From Falciphora oryzae (taxonomy: Eukaryota; Ascomycota; Sordariomycetes; Magnaporthales; Magnaporthaceae), in contig JNVV01000024.1 in NCBI GenBank assembly GCA_000733355.1, positions 27,145 through 91,144 on the forward strand: a stretch of 64,000 nucleotides of DNA, given 5' to 3'. Both the position numbers and the translations under genes were made by a program. The notes beneath the pieces are model-generated. The model did not search any database, was not told the DNA's origin, and saw only the letters and a program-made list of their open reading frames with translations. Positions 21,749 through 32,424 of the stretch are shown here, piece by piece. Position 1 is the first letter of the stretch; each line of letters begins with the position of its first letter.

Positions 21749-22959
21749 GCCTAGGGTTGCGACTCCTGGAGGTTGGCAAAACTAGGTGGCGGGGATTGGA
21801 GAATGCGAACACGACGGCCGATGAATGAATGAACGAAGCATGGTTGCTATTGCACTGCACCAGATTTTATAACACCCCTATACGATAATTCGACGTGTCA
21901 ATATTGTTTTCAAGCGCACCTGTGGATGCTGAGGGACCACCACGAGGGTGATTTGCTGCATGAACTTGCGAAGATTGACACAAACGACACCCAGCTACCC
22001 ACCAAGGCCAACATCAATACGGCCGCAGGTTGATATCATCAGTCGCATAAAGGGTCTCCTGTCGCTGCAGCATTACTGCCATCTCCAGTCTCCAAACCGC
22101 ATTCATCACTAGCTGCCAGGCGTTTGGTTGTTGTCATCAATCCAGCAACCGGGCAGATCGGCGGGAACAACGGATTTGCAATCGCCAAGGACGGCGGCGC
22201 AGATCGCGTCGGCTCGAGCTGCCACTGAATCCTAGACACGACCCACGCCGGCGAACCACATCTGACAGCCGATGCGACGTGATGGGTGCCCCTGACATTG
22301 CCTCCCCGCTGGCGCTCCAGCGCTGCCCCGCTGTGTAGTTGCTTAATCCCGTTTAGCACGGCGTCCGCGTTTCCGAGATGGCGAGGACCAAATTTGTTGA
22401 AACCGTCAAAACTCCCGTCCTGCTCGAAATCGGTACAGCCTGGTAATCTGACAGCCCGCCATTTCTCTTTCTCACAATCTACCGCGAGACCGAAAGCCTA
22501 CGAAGCCGCTTGAACCGCACTTCCCCATGCTGGCAGGCAAATCCGCGACGAGAACCCCTCGCACAGAGGCGCTCGCATTGGTCCAATCGTGGACCCCCAG
22601 CGGGGACTGCAGCTATTTTGAAACGCGACACGAGATGGCGAGAACCAGATACGGCGAGTGATGCGGACCTGGCGGACCGGGGATGCTGGCCGCACCCTTG
22701 AAACACCCCTGGTTGCGGGTCTTCAGCGTCTCGCCCAAAAGGAGCCGCATCGCCCGCCGAGGAAAACATCCATCTTTTGAAGCTTCTTTCGACCGCCACG
22801 TTCCATTCTTTCCCTGTCTCTCCATCACCAACCACTCTTTCCATTCTCTCGGCAGGCCGGTACACTTTGACTTTTCTTGGGCTTTGATCAGTCCATAATT
22901 ATCACCGCAACTCCCGTTGTCCTTCTTTTTGCGTTTCGACCATATACACATCACCCAAA
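21749..22959. other. Intergenic, no supportable gene
   Basis: 3' flank of the small protein gene and about 1 kb upstream of the UstYa-like gene. Only short frames on both strands. Confidence 0.5.
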
Positions 22960-24053
22960 ATGATGGAGCCAACGCGGCACACCGACTACGCCAACGTCAG
23001 GCACCATGAAGACCACGACGAGTCGAGCACCGAGGTGGAGGAGTCGCTGATGGGCGACGAGAAGGCGTACCAGAAGGACGTCATGTTCCAGAGGAGGAGG
23101 CCCAAGTCCATGCGGGAGAAGCTGCTGGCGCCCTTCCGGTCCGGCAGGTGGCTGATCGACACCGCCCTGCTGCTCGTCATCATCGGCCTGCTGGCCAAGG
23201 AGCAGTACAAGGAGCGGAGGCTAAACCCGTGGCAGATCGGTGGCGACATGACCGGCGTCGCCCCCGAGATCCCCATGAAGATCACCACCTTCAAGATGGA
23301 CCAGTCGTTCGCTCCCAACGACACGTCCAAGTTCTTCACCCCCGAGGTGATGGAGAAGTGGAACAACCTCATGCCGAGTACGTTTTTACTGCACCCCGTT
23401 GTTCCCGTGACATTTCGAGCTCGCTGGCTGACACTCTTCTGCTCTCGACAAACAGTCGGCATGGGCTTCCAGTGGGTCAACGACACTGACAAGTACCACG
23501 ACCTGCCGACCCCCATCATCTGGCCCGAGAAGACCGTGTTCACTACCTCGGTCACCCACCAGCTGCACTGCCTGGTATGTGGAACCGGTTCTCTCCCCGT
23601 CATGTCCCATTGCAGTTGTACTGACGAGCCCTTGCTCTGTCAAACAGTTCACGCTCACGCAGATCTACTCTGCATACCACTCCGGTCACGAACTGCCGCA
23701 GGACAGCCACTGGCACGCGCTGCACTGTTAGTCTCCCCTTCCCCTTTTCGTCTGAACCTACTGGTACTAAGACCATGTCCCCTTCCAGGCTTCGACTACA
23801 TGCGCCAGGCCGTTATGTGCTCGGCAGACATGGCTCTCGAGGGTCTCGAGACCACCTTCCCCGACCACAACGGAGGCTCCGATGGTTGGGATTCCAAGCA
23901 TGGTTAGTAGCAGCATCACCATCGGCCCGGCATTCCCCGACCCAGTTACACTAACATCTGCGTTTTCGCGCCATTCTAGTTTGCAAGGACTGGAGTCAGG
24001 TCACGTCCTACCTGGAGCGCGTGCGGGCGTATGATGACCGCCAGATCTATTAG
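22960..24053 (+). CDS. UstYa/DUF3328 family oxidase, 267 aa
   Basis: Five exons: 22960-23377, 23456-23574, 23648-23726, 23789-23902 and 23980-24053; all splice junctions are GT-AG and the sum is in frame. An N-terminal cytosolic segment is followed by one membrane helix (LIDTALLLVIIGLLA). The lumenal domain carries both family hallmarks: HQLHC (first HxxHC) and HWHALHC running into FDYMRQAVMCSAD (second HxxHC). UstYa proteins are putative copper oxidases that cyclise, chlorinate or hydroxylate peptides and other metabolites in pathways such as ustiloxin and cyclochlorotine. The gene converges on a cytochrome P450 242 bp away, suggesting shared specialised metabolism. No precursor peptide gene is visible nearby. 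The second in-frame ATG follows directly. Confidence 0.9.
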
Positions 24054-24294
24054 AAGGGCCATTTCCCCTCCATAGCTACCTTAATTGCGGCCGCGTGGTC
24101 GCCACAGCTGAGCTTGTGGTGTCGCCAACTCATGCCATGTTACAAAGAAACCTAGACCATCTTCTATTTTTGCCGACTGCGTCTGAACAATATTCCCTGT
24201 AATGCCGCCTTTGTTCCCATTCCATGGCGGCTAGCGCCGTCATTGTTCGGCACATGGCCAGGCACAATGGGACACTGCCCTTCGTAGCCGTCCC

Positions 24295-25756
24295 CTACAC
24301 CAGCACCACCCAATCATCCATGTCCGCCCTGCCCGTGGGCAGCGGCGCCGTCTCGTCCGCGTCCAGCACGCCGTCGCCGCCAAACAGCACCCGCGACTTT
24401 CCCGGCGGCAGCGCCCTGGCCAGCGCCGCAACCAGCAGCGTCACCAGGCGCTCGCCGAACCCGCTGTGCGCGGGGCACTGGTGCTTGGGCAGGCCGAACG
24501 GGAAGTACGCCCGCGCCTGCATCGGCGTCAGCTGCTCGAAGCGCTCGGGCCGGAACTGCAGCGCGTCCGGGCCCCAGATCTCGGGGTGACGTTGGCATAG
24601 CTCGACGTCGGCGGACACCCGGCTGGCGCTGGTGGGATCATTGCCGGGCTGGGAGGCGGCGCGGTAGATGCGCTTGGTGGAGGGATAGAGGCGGAGGCCT
24701 TCCTAAAAGTTGGGAGGTAGTGTTGGTCAGGGTTGCAGCCATCCGCGAAAAGGGGAGAGAGTGGGTGGAACATCAAGCATACCTTGGCGACCCTCAGCGC
24801 AGCCGGCTCCTCGCGCGTACCCAGACAGTTGGGAACAGTGGATGTCATCTGCGAGACGCGCTCGTGACCCGGTGACCGGTAGTAGGCGTGGACATACGTC
24901 AGGAGAACGACGCGCCAGAGAGTCCTATTGAAGAGGGAGAGGAGGTCAGTCAACGGTGATGCTGCCCCAGACGAAGATAGGGATACACGGCCACTCACTC
25001 GTATCCTGGGAGGATGACACCCAAGGCCTCCTCGGCAGTTGCGGGGTGTGAATCCTCTCCGGGGAATATGCTCGGCAGCGCCACGCGCTCCAGCACCGCG
25101 CGTAGGCGCTCCGAGTCGGGCTCGGCGGCCGGGTCCTTGGACTCCAGCCACACCCTATTGATGTCCGCAGTGGCGACCTCCACATCCTCGTGGCTAAGAC
25201 TCCTGGTCGCGGGATAGCCGAACAGGGTGTGAAGCGCGGTGAGGAAGCAGACATGCTGGACCATGGCGGCGAGCTTGATGGCGACCTCGGTGCTGCTGCT
25301 GCCCATCCCTTGAGAAACTCTACGCCTCGCGATTATTGTGTTGATGATGATGACAGAGTGTTTGAACACCAGCGGCCAGCTTTCCTTCTTGGAGGACAGT
25401 CGGCGCGTGGCGCTGACGAAGCGGCGGTGGTGGCTGGTGTCGTAGGTGGTGAGCGAGTTGTGGATGCCGAAGGCCCGGACCAGGCGCTGGTTGTCGTTCG
25501 ACCGGAGGGCGAGGCGCTCCTCCGTGCCGAGCGACTCGCCGAAATAGGAGAAGTCGATCACGGCGCGGGTGTGATGAACCAGGGCTGCCACTTCGTCTGT
25601 CTTCTCGGGCAGCTCGGGCAGGGAGCCATGAATGCAGAGGGCTAGCGTGAGGGCCAAAGCGCACACTGCAAAGGCAAGCACGCTACCGCGGATGGCACAG
25701 GCAAGCGCCCCGCCACATATAATGGCGGCGGCGCAGAGCAGGACCTGGCGCTCCAT
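24295..25756 (-). CDS. Cytochrome P450, 435 aa
   Basis: Exons complement(24999-25756), (24783-24924) and (24295-24702); junctions GTGAGT...AATAG and GTATGC...TTTTAG keep frame. The N-terminal region is hydrophobic (LLCAAAIICGGALACAI and AFAVCALALTLALCI), an endoplasmic-reticulum anchor. The I-helix reads LPGYETLW (family [AG]-x-x-[DE]-T), the ExxR helix is EGLRLYPSTKR, and the haem-ligand loop is FPFGLPKHQCPA, with the Cys in place and His/Gln before it. At 435 residues it is shorter than the usual ~500; the missing part lies between the anchor and the B-C region. It still has all core motifs. It converges with the UstYa-type gene, so co-function is plausible. Confidence 0.88.
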
Positions 25757-27067
25757 GGCTGTGGTGCCTTCCGAGGGCTCAGGGGGTCAGGGGCTTGCTT
25801 TGCTGCGGTTGACAAGTGGCCGGACAGGTTCAAAGTGTACAAATATCAAGAGGGACAAGAGGGAAAATGCGAGAGCATGGTCTTCTGACAGATCTAGAGG
25901 GGATGTTTCCATGCCCGCTACTTCCTGTCGACCTTTATATGGACAACTGCCGTTCCAACCTCTCCATGAAGTTCCAGGGGCTTCGTCAAAGGACTCCTCA
26001 CCAGACAAAGGACGCGGCCAGCAAGAGATCCCTGGCAAGGCGGGCGACTGACTACCCATTGGAGTCAACGTCGAACGGGGAGCGTGCATCAAAGGGGCAC
26101 AGACGCTGTCGGCTTCTGTCTCCTGAAAGCAGATATCATCTTTCTGGACTGTAAAGAAACACGTTTGTTTGCAGAGATGCCTGTAATCCTTGCTGGCGTG
26201 GCTCTGTCCGGCAATCTCTAGAGTATCAAACTGCCGAGGCAGGAACAACATCACGATAGACAATGGAACAAGAACAAAGCGGCATTCGAAAAGCATGTTG
26301 ATGTACCACTCCACACGTCAGGCAGTCTTGTTGGGACGATATAGGTAATGAAAAACAAAGAAACCCGCACAATCCAGCTCTTGGCGAATTCCCGTGCAAA
26401 GGGATACCTATGCATTCCTGCCTTAGCCGCCCGTTGCTCATGCGTGATGGAGGGCCTCCCGCATACGGGAGGACGCAAAGATGCTGCAAGTATCCACAGG
26501 CGGCACTTGTCCAAATAAACGTTGCATGGAAGGAATTCTCAGCGCGCTGTTTGCTGGGCAAGTAGCGATAAAATAAAAAGGGCAAAGGAAAATGGTCAGC
26601 GGCGGGGAAAGTTTGGCGTTCTTGTATGGCTACCTACCCACTGTACACCCCCCGCCCCGGCTGGATTGTGATGCGGGTTCCCTGTATCGAGTTTGGGCTT
26701 CAGAAAGGGACCCAATTCCGGAGTTTGAAGGCGGGCCATCACCGTCCAGCTTTTTACCTGAAGGATATATAGCAACCAGTCGGATACCTTTTTTTTTCGT
26801 GATGAACCCGATTCGAACTCGAGGTTTGGCGGAATTGGAAATCAGGTGGAGAAGGTCTTCGAAGTAGGTGGGTCCGAGTGACAATCCCGCCAAGGAGTTG
26901 GATTCTGGGCAGACTTCGGTTGATTTGTGAGTGGGCCAGCGATGTTGACTTTTGAGTCGGCAAAGGGATCGACCTTCACGATCTAAAGGTGAAGGTCGAG
27001 CATTGAGCCTCTCTCCACCCCGCCCAGCCCAGCACCCCAGCATACATCCGGCCCCGATTCACCCATC
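25757..27067. other. Intergenic with a dispersed repeat
   Basis: Shared upstream region of the P450 (-) and the polyQ-ended gene (+). It contains a repeat fragment at 26430-26531 and no gene I can support. ORFs at 25787-26314 and 26226-26585 (-) have no recognisable domains. Confidence 0.5.
26430..26531 (+). repeat. Dispersed repeat copy (pairs with 36160-36262)
   Basis: Shares CCGTTGCTCATGCGTGATG, then CCCGCA and GGGAGGA, then AGTATCCACAGG-GGCACTTG with the copy at 36160-36262. Differences are mostly C/T and G/A transitions. Confidence 0.75.
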
Positions 27068-27811
27068 ATGTCAGCGCCAGACTCGCCGCGTACGCCGCCC
27101 GGGGCCGTGCGGTGGTACGAGGGCATAGAGCTCGCCGAGAACCAGGTCTTTTGGGTCCCGCCTGGCGTCGCCGGGCCCCCCATCTACGGCCACGGCCACC
27201 CGCCCTTCAACGGCATCTCACCGGCCGGCCGCCGGCTCTACTGGACACTGCAGGGCCCTCTAGCCTCTTCGGCCATCTCGGTCATGCCCGAGAACCTGAA
27301 CCCGGACGCGCCGCACGAGCCCTACTATCGCGGGCAGGCGCCGGCCGACGGCACGGCCTGGCACCCCATCTCTCAGGAGCCCATCACGGAGCAGCCGGTA
27401 GCGTCGCTCACGGTGAAGGAGTACAACCTGGACTACTGGCGGGACGGCTGGTACGACATCAACATAGAGCCCAACGACGACCTGTACGACGACGAGGATG
27501 GGGACCCCCCGGGCATGCCCCCCAAGTTCGACCCGGTCGTGGTGTCGGCATCCAACGGGGAATTCGTCACCATTCACGACTACGTATCCGCCGTGCACCC
27601 ATGGCTGGTGGAGCGTCGGCTGCTCATCCTTCGCGCCAAATACGAGCTCGTCGACGACAACTTCGTGGCGACCGGCGACGAGAGAATGCTCGTCAACCCA
27701 GAGACGCCCGATTGTGTAACTGCCGATCTCGAAAACAGGTGGCGAGAGAGCTTGAGGTGGCGCTTTGAGCAACAGCAGCGGCGGCAACAGGAGCAGCAGC
27801 AGCAGCAGTAA
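27068..27811 (+). CDS. Conserved hypothetical protein with polyQ end, 247 aa
   Basis: Single open exon from ATG 27068 to TAA, GC-rich with good codon bias. It begins MSAPDSPRTPPGAVRWYEGI and contains PPIYGHGHPPFNGISP and SLTVKEYNLDYWRDGWYDI. An acidic DDLYDDEDGD patch lies near residue 140, then a compact segment with NGEFVTIHDYVSAVHPWL. It ends RWRFEQQQRRQQEQQQQQ, an in-frame CAG tract likely to vary in length. I recognise no family. There is no signal peptide or transmembrane helix. The ORF is clean and long with no overlapping better candidate, so it is probably real. Confidence 0.7.
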   Translation: MSAPDSPRTPPGAVRWYEGIELAENQVFWVPPGVAGPPIYGHGHPPFNGISPAGRRLYWTLQGPLASSAISVMPENLNPDAPHEPYYRGQAPADGTAWHPISQEPITEQPVASLTVKEYNLDYWRDGWYDINIEPNDDLYDDEDGDPPGMPPKFDPVVVSASNGEFVTIHDYVSAVHPWLVERRLLILRAKYELVDDNFVATGDERMLVNPETPDCVTADLENRWRESLRWRFEQQQRRQQEQQQQQ

Positions 27812-28125
27812 CAGTAAATTAGGCGTTGAAGAGGGCATCAGGAGTGAAAACAAGGACGCGGCACGTTGGATGAGACGTGGCGTGGGCGGGGGCCTACGGG
27901 GCGGGGCGAAGTCGCTTGACCCCCTGCAGGCGGCGCCGACCAACAACCAACAACGACATGCGTGCATATTTTAGCGGCTGAGAGCTGGATTCGACTCCGC
28001 TGGCCGGTTGACTCCAATGGTACCTCGAGCCGACAACCACGTGCATATAACCCTGGCGGACTTAGCCCCGGCAATGTCCACCCACTCCACCCTATATTCT
28101 CAACTGAATATTTTGAAAAAATATA

Positions 28126-28555
28126 CCGTGGTTCATAAGCGAGTCGCGCATATAAGTGAGTCGCGCACTTTAAAATCCTATACTAAACGCCGTTTTCGAC
28201 ACCCCGGTTAAATCCACCAATTTTTTATAAAATTCCATGAAAATTTAATATGTTATATTTAACTATATAACCGATTTTATAATTATTTTTCCAGATTTTT
28301 ATTAGCATTATTCCAAGAGAGTTTTAAACACTGTGCAAAACACTGTGTAAAATGGTTATGTACCTTAAACCAGTAATAATAAAAATCTGGAAAAATAATT
28401 ATAAAATCGGTTATATAGTTAAATATAACATATTAAATTTTCATGGAATTTTATAAAAAATTGGTGGATTTAACCGGGGTGTCGAAAACGGCGTTTAGTA
28501 TAGGATTTTAAAGTGCGCGACTCACTTATATGCGCGACTCGCTTATAAACCACGG
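28126..28555. mobile_element. Foldback MITE, family B (430 bp, TA target site)
   Basis: Whole-length palindrome starting CCGTGGTTCATAAGCGAG and ending in its complement, with TA at 28124-28125 and 28556-28557. Each end has two copies, 17 bp apart, of a unit with core GAGTCGCGCA. The interior arm (TTAATATGTTATATTTAAC) is close to family C. Confidence 0.9.
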
Positions 28556-28557
28556 TA

Positions 28558-29266
28558 CCCAATTTTGGCACTGTATTATTTTTCCCTCTTCAAATACAAT
28601 ACGGTGGGATTCTGCTAGTGCATTTTACTTTGCGCGTTTATAATTCCACCTATTTGAAAAATAAGAAAAGAAAAATAAATAATCCAAAAAAATATTCCCA
28701 ATTTCGCTCGATTTTATTTTTATTTTTCGATTTCGCTAGCCATCGCGGTTGTGGTGGAATCGGGTGTTCGGTTTAAAAGCGATATGATTTCCCTAACATG
28801 TGTTGATAATACATTTAGAACACTGACCCCACGGCCTAGGCTACATGTGTGCATAGGCCAATGGATGTCTTTCTGGATCTAGCACCGCTAGTCAGGCCCG
28901 GCTGGCCCCTCCGGCACCACTCCGCTTGCCATGAAGGATCCGGCCAATCCCGGCCTAATTACGTGCATCTGTTGTTGGTCCTGCTAGTGTCGTGTTTTCG
29001 CGCCTCGGTTGATTATCGTGGGGTGATTGCTGCTCCGCCGGTGTGGGCTGAGTTGGGATAAAATAGGCATGCAAAGGGGCTTGATCCCGAGGTCGTTGGA
29101 GACCATGGCCGTTGGTTGACATTCCTGCGTGACTGGTGGAAAAGAGATTGGGCTTGTGATGAGGCCTAGTGTCTACCGAGATATCTATGTACCCAGGTAC
29201 CTAGTTGCGTGCAGCCTTTGTCATTATAGTATCGACCAAGGTATAGGTTGGCTACCTAATCGAGCA
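28558..29266. other. AT-rich intergenic region
   Basis: The left 200 bp is strongly AT-rich, like decayed repeat sequence, with no identifiable element. The rest is unremarkable 3' flank of the LysM-CBM18 relic. Confidence 0.5.
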
Positions 29267-30058
29267 TCACGCCGAGGTGGTACAGTTTCCAGACTGGCAT
29301 TTCCCCTGGCCGCAAAACTCAGGCCCAGTCCCGCACTTGCCCTCACTCGTGCTACGGCAGTCACCCCACTTGCCACCGCACAGAGAGTAGCCGTGGTTGT
29401 AGCCGCAGTTGCCGTCGGTCGTGTAGACCCTGTGGCCCGGGCAGAGGCCCTCGTAGCAGACCCCGATGGAGCCGTCGTGCTCCGTCTTGCCGCACTTCCA
29501 CGTTTCCGCGTTGCAGCACTGGCCATGCCCCCTGGAGCCGATGCAGGTCGCGTTCTTGTGCTGCGGGCCACAGTTGCCATCCATGGCCCTAAGCGGCTCG
29601 ATGACTGTTCACGGGATGAGGTGGGGGAGGTCAGCACGCGAAACGCTCGAGAGGAAATATGGGAGGGGACTTGCAGCCGCGAACACAGTATTCGGTAGCT
29701 GGCTTGATGCCCTCGCAGTTGGGGCGAGCCCGGGGTTCAGCTCCCATAACTTGTCGAGGTCGATATCGTGGTTCGTAGCCAGCTCCTTGCACGTCCATTA
29801 GCCCACGTTATTGGTCGTTTGGTCCCAGCGGCGGCAGTTGACATCGCCCGGCTTGATATCGACTACTGCGCGCAACTCGACATCGGGTTCCATCAATAGT
29901 GACGCGGATGCGGCCCGGGCGAAGTTTGGGCCGTCGTCCCATGACCACCGGTGCGGTTGGCAGCCGGGCTTGACCTCCGCGTCTGGGTCGTCGTCATCCT
30001 TGGCCAGACAGAGGCCCGCGAGGGCGAGTGTGAGTGAAAGGGAGAGTGGAATTTTCAT
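29267..30058 (-). pseudogene. Secreted LysM plus CBM18 (hevein) protein, decayed
   Basis: From ATG 30058 a signal peptide (MKIPLSLSLTLALAGLCLA) leads into CQPHRWSWDDGPNF and IKPGDVNCRRWDQTTNNVG. The LysM motif WTCKELATNHDIDLDKLW, LNPGL, then CEGIKPATEYCVRG follows. An apparent GC-AG intron (GCAAGT near 29670 to GAACAG near 29606) joins to FIEPLRAMDGNCG and two Cys-rich CBM18-like modules ending KCQSGNC. Lesions: a TAA directly before WTCKEL (about 29790), a one-base loss after LNPGL (about 29727), and one half of a CC pair replaced (GDCRST). LysM and CBM18 bind chitin; fungal proteins of this type protect hyphae from chitinases or dampen host perception. I describe the broken state only. Confidence 0.75.
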
Positions 30059-31157
30059 CTCTGCGGGAGGAGGAGGGGATGATGCAAGAGCAGAAGGGAG
30101 CGACGAGCTGGCGGGGGTGAAGAGGGAAGAAGAGATGGATGTGCCGGTGCCGCCGGAGAGGACTCGAATGGTGTTGACAAATGGAGTTTTTTCTCGCGAT
30201 TTTTTCCTCCCCCCTTCTTCGTTTCCTGGCTGCGGACCCACTGACAGAACTGCATGGGCGGGCGTCTTACTAGGTTTTTGTTGGTCGCTGTTTCTTCCCG
30301 CGGTGGGCGCCGTCGCCTCCATGTGATCTGCACCGTTCAAGTGCCTGGGCAGCCCGATGACGATTCCAACGGCCCACCAAGGCAGGCAGGCACCTGCCCC
30401 TGCGCCTGAGTGCGCCCCTTGACCAACAACGTTAAAACGAACTCAACACGTCGTTTAGGCTCAATTGCCCAGGTAATCAGGTAGGTACTTGATATGGAGA
30501 CTTGGCTGAGTACTGTCGCATCTGGGCCTATTATACGATGCCTTGGCGGTGCAAGTGGTGGCTTGCTGGCCGCTTGGCGGGTTGACCAATAGGTTTGCAC
30601 AAGGCCCTTGTATATCAGGATGGCGGTGCTCATGCAGGGGCAATGATGCTGTTGGCCAAGATTGCTGGCTGACCGATCTCCACCTGCAGGTCTGGATCCA
30701 AGGCCTCAAGCTTCCTTCTACGGTGGAGACTCGTGTGCTGCGGCCTGGGGTGCCCATGAAGCGGTCAAGAAAAGGATTCTCCACACACGAGGGGATTAAG
30801 CATGATGGGGTGACATGGGCAGAGATAGGGGCGTCCGTCTGGAGCCTGAATAGCGATGAGGCAGGATGCTCGAGGTCCGCCGTTGCAGAGAGGAATCCCA
30901 CGGCTGCCGCGTTTGCCTGATTGTGTGGCCATGTGAGCTACATCGGTGTGATTCAAGCGCTCCAACAGGGGCTGCCGGAGCGGCAGGGGGCATCGGGCAC
31001 AAGACCGGGAGAAGACGATATTAAAAGAACCAGGGAGGACATGGCTTCACTCTCTTCTGGCGCCGCGGCTCAACACACCGCTCCCCCTTACTTCTGCTTC
31101 TTGTCCATGCCATCACCTTGACCCGGCGGCCCGTCTCGCACACCACCGGGCGCGGCC
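30059..31157. other. Divergent intergenic region
   Basis: About 1.1 kb between the LysM-CBM18 relic (-) and the nuclease-like relic (+), presumably once a shared promoter. An open frame at 30543-30920 (+) has no recognisable domain and is not called. Confidence 0.5.
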
Positions 31158-32400
31158 ATGGCTCCTTCAGCCTCGGTGCTGTCCTCGCTGGCCACGCTCG
31201 TCACACTCTTCGGGCGTGGCAGGGAGGCACAGTTCATACAGGACACCGAGATGCAAGCTTCCCTCGGCCCCAACGGGGTCATGATCACGAGGCCTTTCTA
31301 CCGCGCACACATCACAGGCGCGGTGCCTCAGCAGGTCATCGGTCTTTCGCCATAGCTTGTCGTGCTCGAGTACAACTGCCGCTACATGCCCAACATATGC
31401 AAGAACGCCGACGACTGGTTTGACACACAGAGAGGGAAGGATCACAAGCGCAAGTACGGGATGCGCTTTGCCTTCGACCTCAACACCCGTGGCAGGAAGA
31501 GCCGAAAGGCACTCCGACGTGACGCCACCTGCAAAAACTTTGTGAACTGGGCCACCTGCCCGCACCCCAACTCGGGCATCGTCGTGAGACAGGACGGGCC
31601 GTGTCGATTCAAGGGCCTGGAGCCGGGCACTAAAACCAACGAGATCAAGGCCGACACGGCCCCCAACGGCGCACGGCTGCCCTCGTACGTGCGCTATACC
31701 TGCGATGAGTTCCCACCCGCGACCTTCATCCAGGGCGGCCACGGCATTGCCCAGCTGCCTTACGACAGGGGCGAGACACGTTGTGCCGCAGCCCGGTGCG
31801 CTCCCGCCAGCAAGACCGGACGAGTGACTATCAAGGTCGAGCAGGACTGGCAGGGAACGTCGCATCAAAAGGTGCGGAACACTCTCATTCCCATCGCCGA
31901 GCGGCGCCGGGCGACGGACTTCCCCTGGTTCAGTGCTACTTCCGACGAGGGGATAATATTCTTCGAGCTCAGACACGACAACACGGTCCCCGGTCCCAGC
32001 AACTCCCAGGCCGCCAGGGTCATCCATTACAGGGCAACAACGCCGCACCGGTGGAGAGGATCGTCACACAAGCCAAGTGCGACCTGGCCGCTGAGAGGGG
32101 CAACGGCACCATCTCCCAGGAGCAGCTGGATAACGAGGCCTTTTGGAGGTGGGCAGACAACGTCACGGTCAAGGAGCTGCTGGATCTGGGGCCTGAGCAT
32201 GTCAGCGAGAAGATCATCGTGGCCAACCACACCGAGTCCTCCATGCACATGGAGTTTCCCGACTTTGCAATGAGCCTGCCCTGGATGGATGACAACCCCC
32301 ACGCGGCTGACGGCGTCGCCGACGTGGGCGGCGAGACGCCCGACGTCGTTTCGGGCCCGCCCCGCGCGGACCCCAACAAGCTCAAGAAGCGCCAGGAGGC
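31158..32400 (+). pseudogene. NucA/NucB-like secreted nuclease relic
   Basis: From ATG 31158 a hydrophobic leader (SASVLSSLATLVTLFG) opens a frame broken by one TAG (about 31354-31356, right after IGLSP), then continues through YNCRYMPNICKNADDW. The region YVRYTCDEFPPATFIQGG resembles the catalytic block of the NucA/NucB deoxyribonuclease domain (CDE-P-A-GG); the first three residues are CDE. EQDWQGTSHQKVRN follows. Near 32035 the coding sense shifts by one base into ERIVTQAKCDLAAE and MSLPWMDDNPHA, which reads on without a stop into the GH55 module. The leader and Cys content suggest secretion. The stop and shift imply loss of function. The family call rests on one motif and overall layout. 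Confidence 0.55.
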
Positions 32401-32424
32401 CCTCGCGCAGGAGTGTGGCGAAAA

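Noticed and set aside
26790..26840. Possible tRNA 3' end (minus strand AGTTCGAATC with CATCACGA)
   Set aside because: The T-stem does not pair, no A box is found at a suitable distance, and the flanking T run is on the wrong side for a pol III terminator.
30543..30920. 125-codon ORF in the divergent region
   Set aside because: No domain, atypical composition, and it occupies the likely promoter of two flanking genes.
31167..32048. 293-codon minus-strand ORF opposite the nuclease-like relic
   Set aside because: Antisense shadow; no recognisable motifs.
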